From Planctomycetaceae bacterium (GTDB lineage Bacteria > Planctomycetota > Planctomycetia > Planctomycetales > Planctomycetaceae): a DNA stretch of 12,892 nt. Of this stretch, positions 7,658 to 12,871 are shown piece by piece; the first letter of the stretch is position 1, and each line of letters opens with the position of its first letter. Position numbers and translations under genes: made by a program. The stretch lies in the NCBI GenBank assembly GCA_016765335.1, contig JAESQE010000004.1, forward strand, positions 1,792-14,683, read 5' to 3'. The notes under the pieces were generated by a model that saw nothing but the letters and a program-made list of their open reading frames with translations, had not been told where the DNA came from and searched no databases.

Positions 7658-8566
7658 ATGAAAACTTTTGCTGCCACGTTACTCATACTTTTTACTGTCA
7701 CTTGCTCGGCGTTTGCAGCCGATAAACCAGAGGTTCTGAAACCGACATTGGCGAATGTTTCCTACGGGCCGCACGCAGCTAATGTGATTGATTTCTGGAA
7801 AGCTGAAGGAGAAGGCCCCAGGCCATTAATGGTTTATATTCACGGCGGAGGTTGGATTGGAGGCACAAAAAAAGTCAACCCAGCCACAGTAAAACAGTTT
7901 CTTGACAAAGGAATTTCGTATGCGTCAATCGAATATCGTCTCACTGGAGTCGCTTCGCTCCCTGCTCCTGTGCATGATGCTGCTCGGGCGATTCAGTTCA
8001 TTCGCTTTAACGCTAAGAAGTGGAACATCAGAAAAGATCGAATTGCCTTGAGTGGCGGAAGTGCTGGAGCGTGTACTTCGATGTGGATTCTACTGCATGA
8101 TGATTTGGCGAATCCGAAATCAGACGATCCCGTGGAAAGAGAATCAACACGAGTCACAGCGGCTGCTGTTGGCGGCGGACAAACTTCGATTGATCCTAAA
8201 GTCATTGAAGGCTGGCTCGGACCAAACGTACTCAAGCATAATATGATCAACAAAGCCGTTGGGGAAGCAACGATTGAAGGCGCACTCAAAAACTATGACA
8301 AACACGAAGCCTTATACAAAGAATTCTCACCCTACAACCACTTAACCGCAGATGATCCCCCATTGTTAATGACTTACGGCAACGACATGACCTTGCCATC
8401 AAAAAATGCCGGTCACGGAATCCATCACCCAGTGTATGGCTTGAAAATGAAAGAAAAAGCCGACAGCCTAAAGCACGAATGTCATCTCATTATCCGTGGC
8501 GTTTCCAAGTCTGAGCAGTATTCAAGTTCAACACAGTTCTTAATGGATAAACTGTTGGCACCGTAA
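7658..8566 (+). CDS. Secreted alpha/beta hydrolase (esterase/lipase-like)
   Basis: The protein has 302 residues from ATG 7658, chosen because GGAG lies 6 nt upstream and a Sec signal begins there (MKTFAATLLILFTVTCSAFA, cut before ADKP). An in-frame upstream start at 7589 would bury the signal. HGGGW at 62-66 is the oxyanion-hole motif of the hormone-sensitive-lipase/BD-FAE group, and GGSAG at 133-137 holds nucleophile Ser135. Asp243 (YGND) and His256 or His257 are the likely remaining triad members, although the His lies unusually soon after the Asp, and the C-terminal VSKSEQYSS does not give the usual GHGF-type His. It is predicted to hydrolyse an ester or acyl substrate outside the cytoplasm; the substrate is unknown. 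It forms a single-gene unit closed by a strong terminator. Confidence 0.85.
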   Translation: MKTFAATLLILFTVTCSAFAADKPEVLKPTLANVSYGPHAANVIDFWKAEGEGPRPLMVYIHGGGWIGGTKKVNPATVKQFLDKGISYASIEYRLTGVASLPAPVHDAARAIQFIRFNAKKWNIRKDRIALSGGSAGACTSMWILLHDDLANPKSDDPVERESTRVTAAAVGGGQTSIDPKVIEGWLGPNVLKHNMINKAVGEATIEGALKNYDKHEALYKEFSPYNHLTADDPPLLMTYGNDMTLPSKNAGHGIHHPVYGLKMKEKADSLKHECHLIIRGVSKSEQYSSSTQFLMDKLLAP

Positions 8567-8598
8567 CGACCAAAATCCTCCAGTCACGTAATGCACTC

Positions 8599-8627
8599 AA
8601 AGCCCCTGTCCGCAGGGGCTTTTTTTT
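8599..8627 (+). terminator. Rho-independent terminator of alpha/beta hydrolase gene
   Basis: AGCCCCTG (8601-8608) pairs with CAGGGGCT (8613-8620) around the loop TCCG, followed by a run of eight T (8620-8627). It lies 33 nt past the stop codon. Confidence 0.92.
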
Positions 8628-8679
8628 GACTCAAGCTGAATAAGAATCCTCCCTTTAGCCCAGGGAACACCAATCAAAA

Positions 8680-8811
8680 GGGAACCTCTTTTAATAGAAA
8701 TGGGGCACAGACATTCCTGTCTGTGTGTTGTTTGAGCATGCCTCCATTCAAAGCAGACAAGCATGTCTACCCTCCGCTCACAATATCTTTTTGAATGAAT
8801 AGAGGTTCTCT
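8680..8811. repeat. Palindromic intergenic element (MITE/REP-like)
   Basis: GGAACCTCT (8681-8689) and AGAGGTTCT (8801-8809) are near-perfect outer inverted repeats, and the similarity extends inward. Inside are two hairpins: CACAGACA-TTCC-TGTCTGTG (8706-8725) and AGACA-AGCA-TGTCT (8755-8768), which are inverted versions of each other. There is no coding capacity. This CAGACA/TGTCTG style of repeat is one I associate with planctomycete intergenic regions, but copy number must be checked. It separates the hydrolase unit from the CRISPR-Cas locus. Confidence 0.55.
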
Positions 8812-8824
8812 TAATCCCGCGCAT

Positions 8825-8857
8825 AAAAAAACCGTAGGTTCGATTCACGAGCTACGG
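8825..8857 (-). terminator. Rho-independent terminator of putative tracrRNA
   Basis: On the minus strand CCGTAG (8857-8852) pairs with CTACGG (8837-8832), with an inner CGA/TCG helix and a small loop, followed by seven T (8831-8825). On the plus strand the hairpin is preceded by A residues, so it works leftward only. Confidence 0.85.
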
Positions 8858-8950
8858 CGAATGCTCCGTGGAGCAGTGTCTGCAAATCTTTCAATTAAGA
8901 TCATCTTTGTTGCGAAAAGACGTGTCTACAGACCAAGGTTTGTTACACCT
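8825..8950 (-). ncRNA. tracrRNA: Putative tracrRNA, short form
   Basis: A complete small transcription unit lies antisense and divergent to cas9. Promoter P1 (8985-8957) predicts a first base A at 8950. The RNA would be about 126 nt and end in a rho-independent terminator. Small hairpins are ATCTT/AAGAT (8886-8901) and TGCTC-CACG-GAGCA (8875-8862), then the terminator stem. The tail, two compact GC hairpins after a region free of strong structure, is the usual tracrRNA plan: 5' anti-repeat, then nexus and terminal hairpins. The anti-repeat is predicted at the 5' end, roughly 8950-8910. Its cognate CRISPR repeat is outside the window, so pairing cannot be confirmed. In type II systems the tracrRNA pairs with pre-crRNA for RNase III processing and docks the guide in Cas9. 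Confidence 0.7.
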
Positions 8951-8956
8951 GACTAA

Positions 8957-8985
8957 AATATAGCCACAAAAAATTCAGTTGTCAA
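8957..8985 (-). promoter_or_regulatory. Promoter P1 for short tracrRNA
   Basis: On the minus strand TTGACA (8985-8980), a 17-bp spacer and TATATT (8962-8957). The -35 is perfect, the spacer ideal, and the -10 matches five of six bases. The predicted start at 8950 coincides with the first base of the inverted-repeat arm 8950-8928. Confidence 0.75.
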
Positions 8986-8989
8986 GCAC

Positions 8990-9012
8990 AAATGCAACGA
9001 ACCCCGGTCTGT
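8990..9012 (-). repeat. Repeat-like arm complementary to the 5' end of the tracrRNA
   Basis: Read leftward (9012 to 8990) this 23-nt arm starts ACAGACCGGGGTT. As RNA it can pair with tracrRNA bases 8950-8928, which end AACCTTGGTCTGT: 22 of 23 positions pair (17 Watson-Crick, 5 G-U) with one C-A mismatch. The DNA differences between arms are nearly all transitions, which keep RNA pairing through wobble. It may be a degenerate CRISPR repeat fixed as part of a long tracrRNA. Promoter P1 lies between the arms, so only transcripts from P2 contain both. Confidence 0.6.
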
Positions 9013-9059
9013 GCCAATCCGCAAAATCTCACCCAAGTCAAGAGATTTATATCCCTAGA

Positions 9060-9087
9060 ATTATAGCATGAATGATAGACAGATCAA
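9060..9087 (-). promoter_or_regulatory. Promoter P2 for long tracrRNA
   Basis: On the minus strand TTGATC (9087-9082), a 16-bp spacer and a perfect TATAAT (9065-9060) preceded by TGC, giving an extended -10 (TGCTATAAT). The -35 matches four of six bases. The predicted start is near 9053. Confidence 0.6.
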
Positions 9088-9092
9088 TAAAT

Positions 9093-9115
9093 TATATCTA
9101 TCTCATCCAGATATA
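9093..9115. promoter_or_regulatory. Palindrome between divergent promoters, candidate operator
   Basis: TATATCT (9093-9099) and AGATATA (9109-9115) are perfect 7-bp inverted repeats with a 9-bp centre, ATCTCATCC. It ends 1 bp before the rightward -35 and begins 5 bp beyond the leftward P2 -35, so one bound dimer could control both directions. Confidence 0.45.
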
Positions 9116-9116
9116 T

Positions 9117-9144
9117 TTGACAAGTGATAAAAAACCTATATAAT
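9117..9144 (+). promoter_or_regulatory. Strong rightward promoter of the leader-DUF1508(-cas9) transcript
   Basis: Perfect consensus boxes TTGACA (9117-9122) and TATAAT (9139-9144) with a 16-bp spacer. The predicted transcription start is near 9151. It is the best promoter in the window and faces cas9, 500 bp away. Confidence 0.8.
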
Positions 9145-9147
9145 CCT

Positions 9148-9350
9148 CGTGTACAAAGCGAAACACGAACAAAGTAAGGAATTCCATCAATGATCGAACT
9201 TGGGCGCACCAGGCGCCCAAAACAAAAAAGACGCTAATGAAATAAGGTTGCTGCCTCAATTCATTAACGCCTGGTAAAAGCTGAATCAGAAATTACTAAT
9301 TCAAACTTTTCGTGTATTTTTGCTTCTACTGACTAAACATTAGAAGCTAG
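9148..9350 (+). ncRNA. Structured 5' leader RNA
   Basis: About 210 nt separate the predicted start from the DUF1508 gene. Hairpins: CGTGT/ACACG (9148-9167, partly before the start); TTGGGCGC-ACCAG-GCGCCCAA, perfect 8 bp (9200-9220); TAATGAA/TTCATTA with an inner AGG/CCT helix (9235-9266, extendable to 9230-9271); GAATCAG/CTAATTC with one mismatch (9283-9302); and GCTTCTA/TAGAAGC (9322-9347), ending just before the ribosome binding site at 9352. No T-run follows any of them. It could be a cis-regulatory leader or a separate small RNA. I do not recognise a known riboswitch. Confidence 0.4.
9190..9237 (+). CDS. Possible 15-residue leader peptide, MIELGRTRRPKQKRR
   Basis: An ATG 9 nt after AAGGA opens a 15-codon frame in the leader. 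Seven of 15 residues are Arg or Lys. Codons 4-10 form the 8-bp hairpin at 9200-9220, so translation would melt it, as in leader-peptide control. The frame could equally be accidental: the length is short and the hairpin alone explains the base pattern. Confidence 0.22.
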   Translation: MIELGRTRRPKQKRR

Positions 9351-9364
9351 TAAGGACAACAGAC

Positions 9365-9535
9365 ATGGTTTACGAAGTCTATAAAGACAGAGCGAATGAG
9401 TGGAGATGGCGATTAAAAGCTAGAAATGGGGCTATTATAGCTGATTCTGGTGAAGGATACAAGAATAAATCGGACTGCTTAGCTGCAATTGAGCTTGTTA
9501 AAGAAAGTAAGGATGCTCTCATTCGTGAAATCTAA
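9365..9535 (+). CDS. DUF1508 (YegP-like) mini-protein, 56 aa
   Basis: The frame starts at ATG 9365 with AAGGA 8 nt upstream and ends at TAA 9535. Its sequence includes VYKDRANEWRWRLKARNG, then IIADSGEGYKNKSDCLAAIE, which is the classic single DUF1508 unit (FEIYKDxxGEWRWRLKAxNG...IIADSGEGYxxKxxC...I). These are small alpha/beta proteins found singly or in tandem in bacteria and archaea; their molecular role is unknown, and some are linked to stress. Here it lies between the tracrRNA unit and cas9, read in the cas9 direction from the strong promoter at 9117, and is followed by its own terminator. It is too short to be seen by length-limited gene calling and could be a passenger or an accessory of the CRISPR locus. 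Confidence 0.85.
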   Translation: MVYEVYKDRANEWRWRLKARNGAIIADSGEGYKNKSDCLAAIELVKESKDALIREI

Positions 9536-9552
9536 TCCTTCGAGATTCTAGT

Positions 9553-9572
9553 ATCTGTCCATGTAGGCAGAT
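9553..9572 (+). other. Small hairpin between DUF1508 gene and terminator
   Basis: ATCTG (9553-9557) pairs with CAGAT (9568-9572), extended by CC/GG across one bulged T, with loop ATGTA. It directly precedes the terminator and may stabilise the transcript 3' end or compete with the terminator fold. Confidence 0.35.
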
Positions 9573-9574
9573 GG

Positions 9575-9610
9575 AGACTGGTTCTTCGCTTGAAGTTCCA
9601 GTCTTTTTTT
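9575..9610 (+). terminator. Rho-independent terminator between DUF1508 gene and cas9
   Basis: AGACTGG (9575-9581) pairs with CCAGTCT (9598-9604). An inner CTTC/GAAG helix (9584-9587, 9592-9595) lies beyond a TT/TT internal loop, and seven T follow (9604-9610). It ends 46 nt before the cas9 ATG, so cas9 needs readthrough or its own promoter. Confidence 0.85.
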
Positions 9611-9656
9611 GTTTACATAGTAATGGTTGTACAAATTTATTCAGAGGAGATCCCAT

Positions 9657-12600
9657 ATGTCAAATCTCACGCTCGGGCTAGATATCGGAACGGCATCCAT
9701 CGGCTGGTTCCTCATTGATGAACAAACAGGCCAAATCCACGGCACCGGAGTTCGCATCTTCCCGGAAGGGGTGGATCGGGAAACTTCTGGGGCAGAAGTT
9801 TCTAAAAACGAGCAGCGACGAGTCGCGCGCTCAACTCGTCGGTTACTCAAAAGACGTGCTCGCAAACGCAACCAGCTCAAAACGATTTTGGTAGATGCTG
9901 GCTTGCTGCCGGATTGTGTGCTTTTGCCACGTGAAGAACCACTGCGGGTGGCGTGGGAAAAAGAAGCGTTTCGCGAGAACGATCCCTACTCTCTGCGTAA
10001 GAAAGCTTTGGACGAAAAACTGGAACCGTTTGAAATTGGCCGAGCCATCTTGCACCTCAATCAACGCAGAGGTTTCCTCTCCAACCGCAAAACGGATCGG
10101 GATCAAGAAAAAGAGACGCAGGGGATGCTCGGCGAAATCAGCGAACTGCAAAACAACATCGAATCAACCGGTGCGCGAACCCTGGGAGAATATCTTGCCA
10201 ACCTGCGAGATGCAGACCCGAAACGCTTTCACGAAATTAGGCTGCGTGGTCGCCATACGCGTCGAGATATGTATCAGCAGGAACTCGATGCCATCTGGAA
10301 TGCACAGGCACCGCTTCACGATTCACTTTTAACAGAAGAACTGAAAGAAATAATCGCAGACAAAATATTCTTCCAACGCGAACTCAGACCGCCTTCTCCT
10401 GGACTGATTGGTCGCTGTGAACTCGAACCACGTTTGGCCCGTGCCCCCCGTGCAGATCGCAGAGCACAAAAAATGCGACTGAATCAGGAAGTCAACAACC
10501 TGCGGATTATCGATGTCTCTTCACGAAAAGAAAGAGAACTGACTCAAGAAGAACGCGAAAAACTTATTACGTTTCTTAGCACAAAGAAAGAGCAAACGTT
10601 CGATCAGATGAAAAAACATTTGTTCGACAAACACCAGAACATTATGTTCAATCTGGAGCGTGCAGGCCGCAAGAAAATGCATGGCATGCCTACTGATTTT
10701 GCACTCGCTCATAAGACAAAAGGAATCATCGGCAAGCAGTGGTGGGATGTCGAAGACTGCTTCAAAGATTGGATTGTTGCAGCCATCATCGAAGACAACG
10801 AAGCTCGACTGCGAGACTTACTCGATCAGGTGAATCTCGATACCGAACTGACGATTCCGTTATTGGAATCGACTCCACTCGAAAGCAGTTACGCCAGCTA
10901 TTCGCTCAAAGCAATCAAAAAACTGCTCCCCTTTGTCGAACAAGGCCTGCCGTTAACCAGCCGGGATGAAACGAAGCCCAGTGCTTACCGGATGGCAGGT
11001 TATCTTGCGACTTGGGAAAAAAAGGGAGATCAGGTTCCCTACCTTAAACAGCCGCCGGCAGTGACCAACCCGATTGTCCGCCAGGCACTGCACGAAATCC
11101 GTAAAGTAATCAACGCCATTTTGCGTGAACTGGTTTATAAGCCAGGCCATACATTGGAAACAATCCGTGTCGAACTGGCAAGAGAAGCCCGAGGCACCGC
11201 CAAGCAGCGAGCAGAGCAATCAAAACGACAACGGGAAAATGAAAAGTCACGGGCCTATGCAGTTGAAAAAATAGAAAGCTACGGTACCAAGCCGACTGGT
11301 GATGCCATCGAACGCTATCGATTATGGCTGGAACAAGGCGAGAACTGCATTTACAGCGGAAATCCGATTTCTCCCGAACAGCTTTTCGGAGGCGAGGTCG
11401 ATGTCGATCATATCTTGCCATATTCGCGATCTCTCGATAATTCACAGATGAATAAAGTCGTTTGCTTCCGTAAAGAAAACGCACTCAAGGGAAACCAACT
11501 CCCCAAGGAATGGCTTGCGGAGTCTGATCCCGAAGCCTACGAAAAACTTCTACAACAAGCCAGAAAACTCCCTTACTTCAAATACCAACGGTTTTTTCAG
11601 GACAAAATTGACGAGGGATTCATTCAGCGTCAAATTGTTGATACTGCGTACATCTCCACTCAGGTCAGTACGTACTTGCAATCTCTTGGTTCAAAAATCG
11701 AAACAGTCAAAGGCATTCAAACCGCAATGCTCAGGCATTTCTGGGGCTTGGAAACTATCCTGCAAGAACTACCCAACAGCCCCGCCTGGGAACAGGCACA
11801 AAAGCTGAACCGTGGCGAAAAGAACCGACTCGATCACCGGCATCACGCCATCGATGCAGCTGTGGTTGCACTCTCGAATAATAAACGAATTCATAACGTC
11901 GCCAACTTGGCAATTCAAGTACGCTATGGCGACGAAACCGGTACTTACGAACCTCAGAAAATCCGTAATGCTCGCTCTAAATTAAACGAACCGTGGGACG
12001 GTTTTCGGTTGGATATTTCTGAAGCAATTGAAAATATTAACGTCTCGTTTCGAGTCAATCGCAAAGCTTCCGGGGCTTTGCATGAAGAAACAATCTACGG
12101 CAAAACCGAAACGCCGGGTGTTGTTGTCGTGCGAAAAACCTTGGAATCTTTGAGTCCTTCGGAAATCGAGAGAATTCGTGATCCGGCCACTAAAAAGAAG
12201 GTCATCCATCGCCTCGCTTCGCACGGCATTGCGATTGGTCGAGGGCAAGCCAAAATTCATGAAGACGTTTGGATTGAACCTCTTTATTCAGACAAAAAGA
12301 AAACCGTTGAGATCAAGAAAGTTCGCATCACCAAAAACGAATCCACGGTACGCCCGATTCGGGGAGGTTCTGCTTACGTCAAACCGGGAAACACGCATCA
12401 TCTTTGTTTGTTCGAATACGAAGATGAAAAAGGCAAAACAAAAAGAACAGCTTGCTTTGTGACCATGATCGAAGCCATGCGCCGCATCCGAGAAAAAGTA
12501 CCCGTCATCCAACGCACGCATCCCGATTTACCAGACGCCAGATTCCTGTTCAGTTTAAGTGGCAATGAAATAGTTTTGATTGAATCTGAAAAAGGGGAAA

Positions 12601-12776
12601 TCTTTTATCGATTCGTCACTGCATCATCTACAACACAACAAATGGTGTTTCGTCACAATTGTGCTGCCGGAAAATCTTCATCCAAGATTGGTGTTGTAAG
12701 GCCTGTCCCTAACACGCTTTCTGCTAAAAAAGTGACTATTGACCCGATTGGAAATATTCGGTGGGCGAACGATTAA
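9657..12776 (+). CDS. cas9: Cas9, type II-C CRISPR RNA-guided endonuclease
   Basis: The protein has 1039 residues, compact as in type II-C. The start is ATG 9657 because AGAGGAGA lies 6 nt upstream; an in-frame TTG at 9627 would add ten residues encoded by the ribosome binding site. RuvC-I is LTLGLDIGTASIGW with Asp9. The arginine-rich bridge helix is about 54-78 (RRVARSTRRLLKRRARKRNQ), followed by ILHLNQRRGFLSNRK at 131-145. The REC lobe to about 495 includes GLIGRCELEP (249-258). RuvC-II is IRVELARE with Glu506. HNH is VDVDHILPYSRSLDNSQMNK at 581-600 then VVCFRKEN, with His585 and Asn608. RuvC-III is HRHHAIDAAVVAL with His730 and Asp733. The WED and PAM-interacting region follows from about 780. 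All nuclease residues are present, so it should cut DNA guided by crRNA:tracrRNA. PAM is not readable from sequence. Confidence 0.97.
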   Translation: MSNLTLGLDIGTASIGWFLIDEQTGQIHGTGVRIFPEGVDRETSGAEVSKNEQRRVARSTRRLLKRRARKRNQLKTILVDAGLLPDCVLLPREEPLRVAWEKEAFRENDPYSLRKKALDEKLEPFEIGRAILHLNQRRGFLSNRKTDRDQEKETQGMLGEISELQNNIESTGARTLGEYLANLRDADPKRFHEIRLRGRHTRRDMYQQELDAIWNAQAPLHDSLLTEELKEIIADKIFFQRELRPPSPGLIGRCELEPRLARAPRADRRAQKMRLNQEVNNLRIIDVSSRKERELTQEEREKLITFLSTKKEQTFDQMKKHLFDKHQNIMFNLERAGRKKMHGMPTDFALAHKTKGIIGKQWWDVEDCFKDWIVAAIIEDNEARLRDLLDQVNLDTELTIPLLESTPLESSYASYSLKAIKKLLPFVEQGLPLTSRDETKPSAYRMAGYLATWEKKGDQVPYLKQPPAVTNPIVRQALHEIRKVINAILRELVYKPGHTLETIRVELAREARGTAKQRAEQSKRQRENEKSRAYAVEKIESYGTKPTGDAIERYRLWLEQGENCIYSGNPISPEQLFGGEVDVDHILPYSRSLDNSQMNKVVCFRKENALKGNQLPKEWLAESDPEAYEKLLQQARKLPYFKYQRFFQDKIDEGFIQRQIVDTAYISTQVSTYLQSLGSKIETVKGIQTAMLRHFWGLETILQELPNSPAWEQAQKLNRGEKNRLDHRHHAIDAAVVALSNNKRIHNVANLAIQVRYGDETGTYEPQKIRNARSKLNEPWDGFRLDISEAIENINVSFRVNRKASGALHEETIYGKTETPGVVVVRKTLESLSPSEIERIRDPATKKKVIHRLASHGIAIGRGQAKIHEDVWIEPLYSDKKKTVEIKKVRITKNESTVRPIRGGSAYVKPGNTHHLCLFEYEDEKGKTKRTACFVTMIEAMRRIREKVPVIQRTHPDLPDARFLFSLSGNEIVLIESEKGEIFYRFVTASSTTQQMVFRHNCAAGKSSSKIGVVRPVPNTLSAKKVTIDPIGNIRWAND

Positions 12777-12871
12777 TTTTATTTTGCGCGTGCAATGTGC
12801 TGTTCACTTAGTGTAGATTCTAATTAGGAATCTGCTCTCTGCATGGAGGCGTAACCCTTGGGGGACGCCTG
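12777..12871 (+). other. cas9-cas1 intergenic spacer with two hairpins
   Basis: AGATTC (12815-12820) and GAATCT (12828-12833) form an imperfect palindrome around TAATTAG. AGGCGT (12847-12852) pairs with ACGCCT (12865-12870), with CCC/GGG stacked inside. No terminator T-run and no clear promoter are visible, so cas1 is probably cotranscribed with cas9. Confidence 0.5.
12847..12870 (+). promoter_or_regulatory. Hairpin covering the cas1 ribosome binding site
   Basis: The 6-bp outer stem AGGCGT/ACGCCT, an AA/GG internal loop and a CCC/GGG inner helix enclose the purine run GGGGGA (12860-12865), the only ribosome binding site before ATG 12872. The stem ends 1 nt before that ATG. This could hold down Cas1 synthesis unless ribosomes or a factor open it. 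Confidence 0.45.

Larger units (their letters stand above)
8825..9053 (-). ncRNA. Putative long tracrRNA (natural single-guide-like)
   Basis: A transcript from promoter P2 would start near G9053 and reach the same terminator, about 229 nt. It would carry about 41 nt of unpaired 5' sequence, the repeat-like arm (9012-8990), a loop containing P1, and then the whole short tracrRNA. The fold repeat-arm : anti-repeat in one molecule mirrors the long tracrRNA of S. pyogenes, which acts as a natural single guide and represses the cas promoter through a short guide match. The nucleotides just before the arm end in GCGGATTGGC. I found no matching protospacer of 10 nt or more near the cas9 promoters in this window, so any target is unknown. 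Confidence 0.5.

Noticed and set aside
8832..8857. tRNA T-arm-like sequence GGTTCGATTC, possible tRNA or attachment site
   Set aside because: No acceptor stem, anticodon arm or CCA end can be built around it. The hairpin followed by seven T on the minus strand is better explained as a terminator.
9013..9053. Self-targeting guide match of the long tracrRNA to a cas9 promoter
   Set aside because: I looked for GCGGATTGGC or its complement near 9100-9160 and 9540-9660 and found none; only partial matches (for example TGCGGATT inside cas9 near 10500) occur, too short to claim.
8700..9150. CRISPR array or stray repeats upstream of cas9
   Set aside because: No regularly spaced direct repeats of 30-36 bp. 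The two similar 23-nt arms are inverted, not direct, and flank a promoter.
9200..9220. 8-bp GC hairpin as a terminator
   Set aside because: It is followed by A-rich, not T-rich, sequence on the plus strand, and no T-run follows it on the minus strand.
9148..9302. Plus-strand leader as the tracrRNA
   Set aside because: It has a strong promoter and hairpins but no T-run terminator after them and continues into the DUF1508 gene. The minus-strand unit at 8950-8825 has promoter, size and terminator all fitting. The leader shares only short stretches such as GCGAAA with the other unit.
9627..9656. TTG start giving a 1049-residue Cas9
   Set aside because: The extra ten codons run through the ribosome binding site AGAGGAGA, and the conserved protein begins at the ATG 9657.
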